A DNA stretch of 64,000 bases from Dyella_A ginsengisoli (GCF_044904665.1 NZ_JADIKM010000006.1:186001-250000); one strand, 5' to 3'; positions 52,596 to 62,172 are shown, numbered from the stretch's first letter. Made by a program: numbers and translations. Notes: a model not told the origin generated them from the letters alone.

Positions 52596-55061
52596 ATGGA
52601 AACCCTCGATACCGCGACCCGCGAGCACGCCGTGCCCGCGCCTTCCGTCGTCGCACGCGACGGCGCATCGGACTTCGCCCTCACCCCGCCGCACAACCCC
52701 GGCACCATGCGCGTGACCAAGCGCAACGGCGGCCAGGAGATCGTCGACGTCAACAAGATCGTCAAGGCGGTCACCCGCACGGCCGACGGCCTGCATGCGG
52801 TCGACCCGCTGCGCGTGGCGCTGAAGACCATCGGCGGCCTGTACGACGGCGCCACCACGGCCGAGCTGGACCAGCTCTCGATCCGCACCGCCGCCGCGCT
52901 CACCGCCGAGGAGCCCGAGTACGGCCAGCTCGCCGCGCGCCTGCTCAGCGCGTTCATCGACAAGGAAGTGTCGGGCCAGGAGATCCAGAGCTTCTCGCAG
53001 TCGATCGCGCTGGGCGCCGAGGTCGGCATCCTCAACGAACGCCTGCGCGAGTTCGTGGCGCTCAACGCGCGCAAGCTCAACGACGCGATCGATCCGCTGG
53101 CCTCGCGCCGCTTCGAATACTTCGGCCTGCGCACGGTGTACGACCGCTACCTGCTGCGCCATCCCACGAAGCGCCATGTGATCGAGACGCCGCAGTACTT
53201 CTTCATGCGCATCGCCTGCGCGCTGGGCGGCAACGACATCGCGGAGACCCTGGAGCTGTACCGGCTGCTGTCGTCGCTGGAATACATCGCCAGTTCGCCC
53301 ACGCTGTTCAACGCCGGCACCACGCATGAGCAGCTGTCCTCGTGCTTCCTGCTCGACTCGCCGGTCGATTCGCTGGAGTCGATCTACGACAAGTACGCCG
53401 ACGTGGCCAAGCTCAGCAAGTTCGCCGGAGGCATCGGCATCGCCTGGTCGCGGGTGCGCTCGCGCGGCTCGCTGATCCGCGGCACCAACGGCCACTCCAA
53501 CGGCCTGGTGCCCTGGCTGAAGACGCTGGACGCCTCGGTGGCCGCGGTGAACCAGGGCGGCAAGCGCAAGGGCGCCGCCTGCGTGTACCTGGAGCCGTGG
53601 CACGCCGATATCGAGGAGTTCCTCGAACTGCGCGACAACACCGGCGACGAGGCGCGCCGCACGCACAACCTCAACCTCGCCAACTGGATCCCCGACGAAT
53701 TCATGCGCCGCGTGGAGCGCGACGGCGACTGGTCGCTGTTCGACCCCAAGGTGGTGCCGCACTTCGTCGACAGCTGGGGCGAGACGTTCGAGGAGGCGTA
53801 CAGAAAGGCCGAAGCCGACGGCCTCGCCGTGAAGACGGTGAAGGCGCGCGAGCTCTACGCGCGCATGCTGCGCACGCTGGCGCAGACCGGCAACGGCTGG
53901 ATCACCTTCAAGGATCGCTGCAACGCCACCAGCAACCAGACGGCCAAACCGGACAATGTCATCCACCTGTCCAACCTGTGCACGGAGATTCTCGAGGTCA
54001 CCAACGCCAGAGAGACGGCAGTGTGCAACCTCGGCTCGATCAACCTGGCGCGGCACGTGGTCCACAGCGCCGATGGGAGTGCCGCGTTCGACTTCGACAA
54101 GCTCGCCGGCACCGTGCGCACCGCGGTGCGCCAGCTCGACCGCGTGATCGACCTCAATTTCTACCCCATCGACACCGCCGCCGTGGCCAACCGCAAGTGG
54201 CGCCCGGTGGGGCTCGGCGTGATGGGCCTGCAGGACGTGTTCTTCAAGCTGCGTCTGGCCTTCGACTCACCCGAGGCGCTGGCGCTGTCCAGCCGCATCG
54301 CCGAGGAGATCTACTTCCACGCGTTGAGCCAGTCCAACGAGCTGGCGGTGGACTTAGGCATGCACCCGGGCTTTGCCGAGAGTCGCGCGGCGAATGGCGA
54401 GCTGCAGTTCGACTACTGGCCCAACGCCACGCCGCACGAGCCCACGCGCTGGGAGACTCTGCGCAGCACGATCCAGCAGCACGGCCTGCGCAACTCGCTG
54501 CTGATCGCCATCGCCCCCACCGCCACCATCGCCTCGATCGCCGGCTGCTACGAATGCATCGAGCCGCAGGTGAGCAACCTGTTCAAGCGCGAGACGTTGT
54601 CCGGCGATTTCCTGCAGGTGAATCGCTACCTCGCCGACGAGCTGAAGTCGCTCGGGCTGTGGACGAGCGAGGTGCGCGACCAGATCAAGCTGGCCGAAGG
54701 CTCGATCCAGGGCATCGCGGCAATCCCCGAACGCCTGCGGCAGATCTACCGCACCGTGTGGGAGCTGCCGCAGAAGGCACTGATCGACCTGGCCGCCGCC
54801 CGCGCCGCCTTCATCGACCAGAGCCAGTCGCTGAACCTGTTCATGGAAAACCCGAACATCGGCCAGCTCAGCTCGATGTACATGTACGCATGGAAGGCGG
54901 GCATCAAGACGACGTATTACCTGCGTTCGCGGCCGGCGACGAAGATCGCCAAGGCGACGGTGGCGGCGTCGAAGGCAGCTGCGCCGGTGGAACAGGACCA
55001 GGCCAATGCGGCGGTGTTCTGTTCGCTGGAGAATCCCGAGTACTGCGAGGCTTGCCAGTAA
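52596..55061 (+). CDS. nrdA: Class Ia ribonucleotide reductase alpha subunit
   Basis: Large subunit of the aerobic, oxygen-dependent ribonucleotide reductase (821 residues), reducing ribonucleoside diphosphates for DNA synthesis. There is an N-terminal extension of about 35 residues, then an ATP-cone (about 37-130: MRVTKRNGGQEIVDVNKIVK), which senses ATP/dATP. The catalytic core has C250 (SSCFLLD) and C477 (AVCNLGSINL) as the redox pair and C462 in NLCTEI as the thiyl radical site. The C-terminal shuttle pair is in YCEACQ (C817, C820). The start ATG follows CTGGAGCATCGACC. A cobalamin riboswitch and NrdR/DnaA sites lie in the leader. It is an operon with nrdB. Confidence 0.96.
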   Translation: METLDTATREHAVPAPSVVARDGASDFALTPPHNPGTMRVTKRNGGQEIVDVNKIVKAVTRTADGLHAVDPLRVALKTIGGLYDGATTAELDQLSIRTAAALTAEEPEYGQLAARLLSAFIDKEVSGQEIQSFSQSIALGAEVGILNERLREFVALNARKLNDAIDPLASRRFEYFGLRTVYDRYLLRHPTKRHVIETPQYFFMRIACALGGNDIAETLELYRLLSSLEYIASSPTLFNAGTTHEQLSSCFLLDSPVDSLESIYDKYADVAKLSKFAGGIGIAWSRVRSRGSLIRGTNGHSNGLVPWLKTLDASVAAVNQGGKRKGAACVYLEPWHADIEEFLELRDNTGDEARRTHNLNLANWIPDEFMRRVERDGDWSLFDPKVVPHFVDSWGETFEEAYRKAEADGLAVKTVKARELYARMLRTLAQTGNGWITFKDRCNATSNQTAKPDNVIHLSNLCTEILEVTNARETAVCNLGSINLARHVVHSADGSAAFDFDKLAGTVRTAVRQLDRVIDLNFYPIDTAAVANRKWRPVGLGVMGLQDVFFKLRLAFDSPEALALSSRIAEEIYFHALSQSNELAVDLGMHPGFAESRAANGELQFDYWPNATPHEPTRWETLRSTIQQHGLRNSLLIAIAPTATIASIAGCYECIEPQVSNLFKRETLSGDFLQVNRYLADELKSLGLWTSEVRDQIKLAEGSIQGIAAIPERLRQIYRTVWELPQKALIDLAAARAAFIDQSQSLNLFMENPNIGQLSSMYMYAWKAGIKTTYYLRSRPATKIAKATVAASKAAAPVEQDQANAAVFCSLENPEYCEACQ

Positions 55062-55074
55062 CCGAGTTCCTGCC

Positions 55075-55302
55075 ATGAAGCCCTACCGGAACCTCAGCGG
55101 AAAGTCGGGCGTCGCCGCCTACGAGAGCGGCGACGGCTTCATCCGGGTGCGCTTCGTGCACAACGGCACCTACGAATACACCCACGAACGGCCCGGCCAT
55201 CGGCACGTGACGAACATGCAGCAGCTCGCCGAGGCGGGCCGCGGCCTGGCCACCTACATCAGCCGCTTCGTGCGCGAACGTTACGCGCGCAAGCTCGATT
55301 GA
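55075..55302 (+). CDS. Small KTSC-like protein inside the nrd operon
   Basis: A 75-residue protein between nrdA and nrdB. It resembles KTSC-type small domains (AAYESGDGFIRVRFVHNGTY, then LAEAGRGLATYISRFVRERY) but lacks the four-letter signature, so the family link is weak. The domain's role is unknown. It starts 13 bp after nrdA and ends 29 bp before nrdB, so it is co-transcribed. The base composition matches the neighbours, supporting a real gene. Confidence 0.65.
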   Translation: MKPYRNLSGKSGVAAYESGDGFIRVRFVHNGTYEYTHERPGHRHVTNMQQLAEAGRGLATYISRFVRERYARKLD

Positions 55303-55331
55303 GCGCCGCCGGCGCCCTCAAGGAATTTTCA

Positions 55332-56336
55332 ATGTCGCACCTGCTCGACCCCGGCTTCGAACTCACCCTGCGCCCGATGCGCTACCCGGCGTTCTACGAG
55401 ATGTACAAGAACGCGATCAAGAACACCTGGACGGTGGAGGAGGTGGATTTCTCGCTCGACACCAGCGACCTGACCTCGAAGATGTCCGACGCCGATCGCC
55501 ACCTGATCCAGCGGCTGGTGGCGTTCTTCGCCACCGGCGACACCATCGTGTCGAACAACCTGGTGCTGAACCTGTACCAGCACATCAACGCGCCCGAGGC
55601 GCGCATGTACCTGTCGCGCCAGTTGTACGAGGAGGCGCTGCACGTGCAGTTCTACCTCACCCTGCTCGACACCTACATCCCTGATCCGGCCGAACGCAAC
55701 AAGGCGTTCTCGGCGATCGAGAACATCCCCTCGATCCGTGCCAAGGGCGAGTTCTGCTTCCAGTGGATCGACTCGATCCAGAGCCTGCAGCGGCTGGAGA
55801 CACGCGAGCACCGCCGGCAGTTCCTGCTCAACCTGATCTGCTTTGCCGCCTGCATCGAGGGGCTGTTCTTCTATGCCGCGTTCGCCTACGTCTACTTCCT
55901 GCGTTCGCGCGGCCTGCTGCACGGGCTGGCTTCGGGCACCAACTGGGTGTTCCGCGACGAGTCCGGGCACATGGCGTTTGCCTTCGAGGTGGTGCGCACG
56001 GTGCGCGCGGAGGAGCCCGAGCTGTTCGACGACGCCATGCGCGCGCAGGTGGAACAGATGCTGGAAGAGGCGATCGCCTGCGAGACGCAGTTCGCCGAGG
56101 ACGTGCTCTCCGGCGGCGTCGCCGGGCTGTCGGTGAAGGACATGCGCCAGTACCTGGAGTACGTCGCCGACCAGCGGCTGGTGCAGCTCGACCTGCCGAA
56201 GAAGTACGGGGCCAGCAACCCGTTCGACTTCATGGACCTGCAGGACGTGCAGGAGGTGACCAACTTCTTCGAACGCCGCGTCTCCGCCTACCAGGTGGGG
56301 GTGCAGGGCGAGGTGGCGTTCGACATGGCTTTCTGA
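55332..56336 (+). CDS. nrdB: Class Ia ribonucleotide reductase beta subunit
   Basis: Small subunit that carries the diiron-tyrosyl radical cofactor, 334 residues. ATG 55332 follows AAGGA. Metal ligands are all present: D70 (ATGD), E101 and H104 (EALH), E176 (CIEG), E210 and H213 (DESGH). Radical Tyr108 lies four residues after H104, as in E. coli Y122, so this is a tyrosyl-radical class Ia enzyme and not a Tyr-less class Ic. The C-terminus (VGVQGEVAFDMAF) is the docking tail for NrdA. Confidence 0.95.
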   Translation: MSHLLDPGFELTLRPMRYPAFYEMYKNAIKNTWTVEEVDFSLDTSDLTSKMSDADRHLIQRLVAFFATGDTIVSNNLVLNLYQHINAPEARMYLSRQLYEEALHVQFYLTLLDTYIPDPAERNKAFSAIENIPSIRAKGEFCFQWIDSIQSLQRLETREHRRQFLLNLICFAACIEGLFFYAAFAYVYFLRSRGLLHGLASGTNWVFRDESGHMAFAFEVVRTVRAEEPELFDDAMRAQVEQMLEEAIACETQFAEDVLSGGVAGLSVKDMRQYLEYVADQRLVQLDLPKKYGASNPFDFMDLQDVQEVTNFFERRVSAYQVGVQGEVAFDMAF

Positions 56337-56355
56337 ACGAATCGCAGGATCTTTC

Positions 56356-56380
56356 GACAACCAGGTGATACCCGGTTGTC
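56356..56380. promoter_or_regulatory. Inverted repeat upstream of the TonB receptor gene
   Basis: Arms GACAACC and GGTTGTC with an 11-base spacer, just after nrdB. AT-rich DNA with TTAAAATAG (56392-56400) follows, a plausible -10 region for the downstream receptor gene. It may be an operator; no factor can be named. Confidence 0.35.
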
Positions 56381-56409
56381 ATCAAAGCTCGTTAAAATAG
56401 CGTGAGATG

Positions 56410-56443
56410 CAAACGCCGAGTCCCCGCCGGGGCTCGGCGTTTG
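56410..56443 (+). terminator. Stem-loop after nrdB
   Basis: A 15-bp stem with one bulged T (CAAACGCCGAG-T-CCCC and its complement), loop GCC. It ends in GTTTG with no longer T-run. It may terminate nrdAB or act as a leader hairpin of the receptor gene. Confidence 0.55.
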
Positions 56444-56515
56444 TGCGTTCCGGCGCGGCCTACGGACGGGCGGCCGGCGCGTTCCCCGTGCTTTTCCACT
56501 ACCCGAGGTCCGTTG

Positions 56516-59500
56516 ATGAAATCCACCCTTCGTACGCGGCTGCTGCCCGTAGCCATCGCTGCCCTGCTCGTCGCCGGTACGGCGTCGGCGCAGAACGTCA
56601 CCACCTCCGGCGTCGCCGGCCGGGTGCTCGACGCCGCCGGCAAGCCGGTTGCCAATGCCACGGTCACCATCGTCCATCAGCCGTCCGGCACCACCAAGAC
56701 GGTGACCACCGATACCGACGGCCGCTACGCCGCGCAGGGCCTGCGCGTGGGCGGTCCGTTCGAGATCACCGCGAGCAAGGACGGCGTGGCCGCCGCCGAG
56801 CAGGACAACGTGTACCTGCAGCTGGGCCAGCCCTCGTCGATCAACCTGAGCATGGGTGCCAGCGCCGCGCAGGCGAGCAACCTCTCGGCGGTGACGGTGA
56901 GCGCCTCGACCCTGGCGCAGACCTTCTCCTCGGAGAACAAGGGCCTGTCGACCAACATCTCGCAGGACCAGCTCAAGGCCACGCCGCAGGGCAACCGCTC
57001 GGTGGACGACGTCGCCCGCCTCGACCCGCGCATCACCGTGCTCGACCAGGGCGTGGGTTCGATCTCGGCCAACGGCATGAACAACCGCTACAACAACATC
57101 GCGGTGGACGGCGTGACCCAGGGCGACCCGTTCGGCCTGAACGCCAACGGCCTGCCGTACCAGAAGGCGGCGATCTCGCCCGAGACGATCGCCGAGTACA
57201 ACATCTCCACCGCCACCTATGACGTCACCTCCGACACCGTCGGCGCCGACGTCAACGCGGTGACCAAGTCCGGCACCAACGAATTCCACGGCTCGGCGTA
57301 CTACTCGTACCGCAACGCCAACCACCTGGTCGGCGACGCCGGCTGGCTGCCGTCGGACAACAAGGGCTACAAGTACAACGGCTACGACAAGGACTCGACC
57401 TACGGCGTGACCGTGGGCGGCCCGATCATCAAGGACAAGCTGTTCTTCTTCGTCGCCGCCGAGCACGAGAAGACCACCGGCATCGGCGCCGACTCGGCCA
57501 ACGGTCTGGACCAGTCGCTGGGCAACGGCGCCTCGACCAGCGGCAAGGTGTCGCCGGGCGACCTGCAGAAGGTGATCGATACCGCCACCGCGCTGGGCCT
57601 GATGCCCGGCAACTTCGGCGGCGCCACCGGCCTGACCTACGACGACAAGCGCTACCTCGGCAAGATCGACTGGAACATCACCGACAACCACCGCGCCAGC
57701 TTCACCTACCAGAACACCAAGGAGCTGCTGCCTGCGGTGGGCGGCAACGGTCCGAGCAGCGTGGGCCTGTCGAGCTACACCTACACCAAGGAAATCAAGA
57801 CCAACAACTACGTCGCCCACGTGTTCGACGACTGGACCGAGAACTTCTCCACCGAAGCGAAGGTGGGCTACCAGAAGTACACCCAGGACACCACCGCGCC
57901 GTTCCAGCAGCCGTCGGTGACGGTGAACCTGTCGCCGGACGGCAAGGGCCCGTCGGTGAACCTCGGCGAGGAGCGCTACCGCCACTACAACCACATCGAT
58001 ACCAAGAAGCTCAGCGTCTTCCTGGCCGGCACCTACTACCTGGGTGACCACACCATCAAGGGCGGTATCGACTACCAGCGCAACAAGATCAACAACCTGT
58101 TCGGCCAGGCCGAGTTCGGCGTGTACACGTTCTGGGGCCTGACCAACTTCGCCGCCGGCAACTACAACAAGTACGAGCTGTACCACCCGGCGCCGGGCTA
58201 CCAGCTCAACGACATCGCCGGCAAGTGGACCTACAGCCAGTACAGCCCGTTCCTCGAGGACACCTGGCAGGTCAACGACCAGCTCTCGCTGCAGTACGGC
58301 GTGCGCGTGGACATCCCGCACTCCAGCGGCAAGCCGGCCTACAACGCCGGCTTCGAGCAGGCGTTCGGCTACCGCAACGACTACACCGTGGGTTCGAGCA
58401 ACCGCGTGGTGGAGCCTCGCGTGAGCTTCAACTACTCGTTCGACTCCGAGTACAAGACCCAGCTGCGCGGCGGTGCGGGCCTGTTCCAGACCTCCCCGCC
58501 GACGGTGTGGATGACCAACCCGTTCCAGAACAACGGCGTCACCCTGCTCTCGTACACCTCGTTCGATCCGGCCACCGCGCCGTTCAGCCCGGATCCGCTG
58601 AACCAGCCGATCCCGGCCGGCGGCGGTGCCGGCTCGATTGACACCATCGACAAGAACTTCAAGCTGCCGACGGTGTGGAAGATGAGCCTGGCGCTCGACC
58701 GTGAGCTGCCGTGGTGGGGCCTGGTCGGCTCGGCCGAGTACCAGCACATCCAGGTGCGCGACGGCATCCTGTACCAGGCGGTGAACTTCGGTGCGCCGAC
58801 CGGCGTGCTGCCGGACGGCCGCGAGCAGTTCTGGGCGACCCCGGGCGAAGCGCCGAATTCTAAGGACGCACAGGCCAACCGCAACAAGGCCTTCAGCTCG
58901 GCCTCGACGCTGCTGACCAACACCCACAAGGGCAAGTCCGACAGCTTCACGCTGGCGATCAGCAAGCCTTTCACCGAGGGTCTGTCGGGCACTGCCAGCA
59001 TCACGCTGAACCACGCCACCGACGTCGATCCGGGCACCGACACCATCGCCTACAACGGCTACTCGCGCGTCGCACGCCTCAACCCGAACAGCGACGTGTC
59101 GGCCACCTCGAACTACAACACTGCCAAGAGCATCAAGCTGGCGCTGAACTGGCAGCACAAGTTCTTCGGTGACTACGCCACCCAGGTGTCGATGTTCTAC
59201 AACGGCCGCACCGGCAACCCGTACACCTGGGTGTTCGGCAACGACGCCAACGGTGACGGCGTCAGCGGCTGGGATCCGGCCTACATCCCGACGGCGAACG
59301 ACGCCAAGGTGAGCTACGGCAACGCCACGGCGCAGCAGATCCAGCAGTTCCAGGATTTCCTCGCCAGCGACAAGTACCTCAAGGACCACCGCGGCCAGAT
59401 CGCGTCGCGCAACGGCGCGCACACGCCGTGGGTGACCACGCTGGACATGAGCTTCTCGCAGGAGATCCCGGGCCTGTTCAAGGGCAACAAGGGTGAGGTC

Positions 59501-59758
59501 CGTCTGGACGTCTACAACTTCCTCAACCTGATGAACAAGAACTGGGGCCAGCAGCGCAACACCGGCATCTACCCGACCCGCAAGCTGGTCAACTACGGTG
59601 GCGTGAACGCGCAGGGCCAGTACGTCTACAACCTGCCCACCGACCAGAACGGCAACTACCAGCCGCAGCAGCTGCAGGTGTACGACGGCGGCTTCTATGA
59701 CCCGAGCCGCGTGGTGTCGCGCTGGTCGGCCATGCTGACCGTGCGTTACACGTTCTGA
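56516..59758 (+). CDS. TonB-dependent receptor, Oar-like
   Basis: An outer-membrane TonB-dependent transporter of 1080 residues; the start ATG heads a signal peptide ending near GTASAQN. Residues about 30-110 form a carboxypeptidase-regulatory-like domain (VAGRVLDAAGKPVANATVTI). Then come the plug (SISANGMNNRYNNIAVDGV, GADVNAVTKSGTNEFHGSAY) and a large barrel ending in SAMLTVRYTF. This matches the Oar/SusC-like receptors abundant in Xanthomonadales, often linked to peptide or polysaccharide uptake. The substrate cannot be told. The downstream DPP-IV-like peptidase fits peptide use. A strong terminator follows. Confidence 0.88.
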   Translation: MKSTLRTRLLPVAIAALLVAGTASAQNVTTSGVAGRVLDAAGKPVANATVTIVHQPSGTTKTVTTDTDGRYAAQGLRVGGPFEITASKDGVAAAEQDNVYLQLGQPSSINLSMGASAAQASNLSAVTVSASTLAQTFSSENKGLSTNISQDQLKATPQGNRSVDDVARLDPRITVLDQGVGSISANGMNNRYNNIAVDGVTQGDPFGLNANGLPYQKAAISPETIAEYNISTATYDVTSDTVGADVNAVTKSGTNEFHGSAYYSYRNANHLVGDAGWLPSDNKGYKYNGYDKDSTYGVTVGGPIIKDKLFFFVAAEHEKTTGIGADSANGLDQSLGNGASTSGKVSPGDLQKVIDTATALGLMPGNFGGATGLTYDDKRYLGKIDWNITDNHRASFTYQNTKELLPAVGGNGPSSVGLSSYTYTKEIKTNNYVAHVFDDWTENFSTEAKVGYQKYTQDTTAPFQQPSVTVNLSPDGKGPSVNLGEERYRHYNHIDTKKLSVFLAGTYYLGDHTIKGGIDYQRNKINNLFGQAEFGVYTFWGLTNFAAGNYNKYELYHPAPGYQLNDIAGKWTYSQYSPFLEDTWQVNDQLSLQYGVRVDIPHSSGKPAYNAGFEQAFGYRNDYTVGSSNRVVEPRVSFNYSFDSEYKTQLRGGAGLFQTSPPTVWMTNPFQNNGVTLLSYTSFDPATAPFSPDPLNQPIPAGGGAGSIDTIDKNFKLPTVWKMSLALDRELPWWGLVGSAEYQHIQVRDGILYQAVNFGAPTGVLPDGREQFWATPGEAPNSKDAQANRNKAFSSASTLLTNTHKGKSDSFTLAISKPFTEGLSGTASITLNHATDVDPGTDTIAYNGYSRVARLNPNSDVSATSNYNTAKSIKLALNWQHKFFGDYATQVSMFYNGRTGNPYTWVFGNDANGDGVSGWDPAYIPTANDAKVSYGNATAQQIQQFQDFLASDKYLKDHRGQIASRNGAHTPWVTTLDMSFSQEIPGLFKGNKGEVRLDVYNFLNLMNKNWGQQRNTGIYPTRKLVNYGGVNAQGQYVYNLPTDQNGNYQPQQLQVYDGGFYDPSRVVSRWSAMLTVRYTF

Positions 59759-59782
59759 TCCACCGCTTCACCGCAACAAGAG

Positions 59783-59812
59783 AACGGGCGCCCTGGTGGC
59801 GCCCGTTTTTTT
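59783..59812 (+). terminator. Strong intrinsic terminator
   Basis: A 10-bp stem (AACGGGCGCC / GGCGCCCGTT, loop CTGGT) followed by TTTTT, 25 bases after the receptor stop. Textbook Rho-independent form. Confidence 0.92.
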
Positions 59813-59855
59813 GTGCGGCATCGGGAACGGGGAACCGGCATGACCGACGACCTAT

Positions 59856-59902
59856 TGACTACACCTGTAGTCACGGCGTAGCTTGACTACAACTGTAGTC
59901 AA
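59856..59902. promoter_or_regulatory. Two BlaI-type operators over the blaI promoter
   Basis: Two near-identical palindromes: TGACTACA-CC-TGTAGTCA at 59856-59873 and TTGACTACA-AC-TGTAGTCAA at 59883-59902. Both contain the TACA-N2-TGTA core of BlaI/MecI operators. The first overlaps a TTGACT -35 box, and the second abuts the -10 region (TAGCTT). BlaI would therefore repress its own operon. Spacing between centres is 28 bases. Confidence 0.85.
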
Positions 59903-59915
59903 TAAGGCTCCGCGC

Positions 59916-60302
59916 ATGGCCCCCTCCACCATCGGCGACCAGGAACTGGCGCTGCTGCATTACCTGGACGAGCACCCGGCCGCGTCGGTCGGCGAGGTCG
60001 CCGTCGGCTTCGGCGAGCCGCGCGCGCTGGCCCGCTCCACCGTGCTTACCATGATGGAGCGCCTGCGCAGCAAGGGTTACCTGCGCCGCCGCCAGGTGAA
60101 GGGGATCTACCGCTACAGCGCCGCCACCGGCCCGGCCGAGGCGATGCGCAGCGCCGTGGGCAGCTTCATCGAGAAGACCCTCAGCGGCTCGGTGTCGCCC
60201 TTCGTGGCCTACCTGTCCGAGCGCGCCGAGGTGAGCGACGCGGAGCTGGCCGAGCTCGAATCGCTGGTCGCGCAGCTGCAGTCGCAGCGCAAGGAGCGCT
60301 GA
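59916..60302 (+). CDS. blaI: BlaI/MecI-family repressor
   Basis: A 128-residue winged-helix repressor (start ATG 59916; an upstream in-frame TTG lies in the operator and is rejected). The DNA-binding half has the penicillinase-repressor pattern (DQELALLHYLDEHPAASVGEV, LARSTVLTMMERLRSKGYLRRR). The C-terminal half would dimerise (SVSPFVAYLSERAEVSD). It probably represses itself and the following peptidase gene through the two operators. No beta-lactamase gene is visible nearby, so the target need not be antibiotic resistance. Confidence 0.9.
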   Translation: MAPSTIGDQELALLHYLDEHPAASVGEVAVGFGEPRALARSTVLTMMERLRSKGYLRRRQVKGIYRYSAATGPAEAMRSAVGSFIEKTLSGSVSPFVAYLSERAEVSDAELAELESLVAQLQSQRKER

Positions 60303-60303
60303 G

Positions 60304-62172
60304 ATGCACGCGCTCGACAATTTCGCCGCGCTGCTGCTCGAACGCCTGCTCTGGACCTCGCTGCAGGCCACCGTGCTGATCGGCGCCGTGACCGCCACGA
60401 TCCACTGGCTGCCGCGACTGTCCGCCGCCACCCGCTGCCTGCTGTGGTGGCTGGTCGGCCTACAGCTGCTGCTGGGCCTGGCCTGGCCCGCGCCGATCGC
60501 GCTGCCGCTGGCGCCACCGGTGCCGGCGACCGCATCGATGGTCGTGAACGCGCCGATGCCGACACGCGACGACGCGCAGACATTCGCGCGACCGGTCGCG
60601 TCCACCCCGACCGCCGCCGCGACGTCCTCGCTCGCCACGCAGATCGCGCAGACGGCCGCGCGCCACGCACGCAGCGGACTGCTCGCTGCCTGGCTGGCCG
60701 GGCTGGTGCTTGCGCTGGTGCCGCTGATCGCGCCTTGGCGGCGCGCGCACGCGCAGCGCCGACATTCCACGCCGGCTTCCGATCCCGCCCTGCTGGCGCT
60801 GTGCGCGCGGCGCACGCGCGAGCTGGGACTGACCCGTGCGCCGGCACTGCGCGTCTGCGCAGCGATCGACTCGCCGCAGGTGATCGGGCTGTGGCGACCG
60901 ACGGTGCTGCTGCCGGCCGAGCACGCGCTCAGTGCGGGCGAGCTGGCGATGGCGCTGGATCACGAGCTCGCCCACCTGCGCCGCGGCGACCTGTGGATGG
61001 CCTGGGCGCCGGCGCTGGCGCAGCGGCTGTTCTTCTTCCACCCGCTGGTGCGCTGGGCGATGCGCGAGTACGCCCTGCACCGCGAGGCCGCCTGCGATGC
61101 GCAGGTGCTGCAACACGCCCACGCCGCGCCGCACGACTACGGCCGCCTGCTGCTGCGCTTGGGCGTAGGCCATCCCCTCCACGCCGGCCTCGCTGGCGCA
61201 TCCCCCACGTTCGAGAACCTCAAGAGGCGACTGACCATGCTCCAGCACATCGAACCCTCGTCCCGCGTGCGCGGCTGGCTGCTGGTGCTAGCGGTGGCCG
61301 CCATCGGGCTGGTGCCCTACCGGGTCACCCGTGCCAGCGCGCCGATCGACGCGACAAACGCCACGACGCCGGTCGCGGCGGCGGTGCCGGCGGCCAGAGC
61401 CACTCCGGCAGTGGCAGTCGCTCCGGCTGCATCCGCGACGCCGCAGTCGCGCACCGTGCCACCCGCGCCGCCTGCTCCGCCGCCCCCGCCGCCCGCCATC
61501 GATGCGCTGCCGCCCCCTCCCCCGCCTCCGCCGCCCGCGCCGCCCAAGGCCCTCGAAGGCCTGTCCGCCAGCCACGTCGAGATCAATACGGACGAAAGCG
61601 CCGCCAACGGCTTTGCCCTGTTCGACGGCGACTCGATCACCATGAACGGCAACTCGCGCGACATCGCGATGGCGCGCGGTCTGCGCAAGCACGACGAAGC
61701 GCTGCTGTGGTTCCGCCGCGGCAAGCAGGCTTACGTGATCCGCGATGCCGCGCTGCTGGCGCGGGCCAGGGCGCTGTATGCACCGGTCACCGCGCTGGGA
61801 CGCGAACAGGGCAAGCTCGGCGGCCGGCAAGGCGAGCTCGGCGGTCGCCAGGGTGGACTGGGCGCACAGCAGGGTGAGCTGGGACGCCAGCAGGCCGAAC
61901 TGGCGAGCGAACAGGCCGAGCTTGCCGCAAGCGCCGACCGCCAGCCGCGCATGGCCGCGTTGCAATCGCGTTTGCAGGCGCTGCAGGCGAAGCAGGAAGC
62001 GTTGGGACGCCAGCAGGCCGAACTGGGCCAGCAGCAGGCGGCGCTCGGCGAGCAGCAGGCCGCGCTGGGCAAGCGTCAGGCGGAGGCGTCCGCGCAGGCC
62101 AGTCAGGGCATGAGCAAGCTGCTCGATGAGGCGATCGCCAAAGGCCTGGCGCAGCCCGTCGCGGCGCGCTGA
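60304..62172 (+). CDS. blaR1: BlaR1-like M56 membrane peptidase with repeat tail
   Basis: A 622-residue membrane zinc peptidase one base after blaI. Membrane helices lie at about 10-35, 45-62 and 122-145, then the HELAH zinc motif (220-224) and a further helix (about 320-338). In BlaR1 a periplasmic penicillin-binding sensor follows; here there is instead a poly-proline linker (about 390-420) and a small domain. The tail has seven-residue repeats of the LGxQQxE type (about 498-545 and 563-600), likely a long coiled coil. It presumably cleaves or inactivates BlaI in response to an envelope signal, not to beta-lactams. Confidence 0.82.
   Translation: MHALDNFAALLLERLLWTSLQATVLIGAVTATIHWLPRLSAATRCLLWWLVGLQLLLGLAWPAPIALPLAPPVPATASMVVNAPMPTRDDAQTFARPVASTPTAAATSSLATQIAQTAARHARSGLLAAWLAGLVLALVPLIAPWRRAHAQRRHSTPASDPALLALCARRTRELGLTRAPALRVCAAIDSPQVIGLWRPTVLLPAEHALSAGELAMALDHELAHLRRGDLWMAWAPALAQRLFFFHPLVRWAMREYALHREAACDAQVLQHAHAAPHDYGRLLLRLGVGHPLHAGLAGASPTFENLKRRLTMLQHIEPSSRVRGWLLVLAVAAIGLVPYRVTRASAPIDATNATTPVAAAVPAARATPAVAVAPAASATPQSRTVPPAPPAPPPPPPAIDALPPPPPPPPPAPPKALEGLSASHVEINTDESAANGFALFDGDSITMNGNSRDIAMARGLRKHDEALLWFRRGKQAYVIRDAALLARARALYAPVTALGREQGKLGGRQGELGGRQGGLGAQQGELGRQQAELASEQAELAASADRQPRMAALQSRLQALQAKQEALGRQQAELGQQQAALGEQQAALGKRQAEASAQASQGMSKLLDEAIAKGLAQPVAAR

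Noticed and set aside
56376..56398. TTGTCA with TAAAAT as a sigma-70 promoter for the Oar-like receptor
   Set aside because: The spacer is only 11 bases; the TAAAAT box may be real, but the -35 partner is not convincing.
59883..59915. Upstream TTG start for BlaI
   Set aside because: This start would place the coding sequence over the second operator; the repressor fold begins after ATG 59916.
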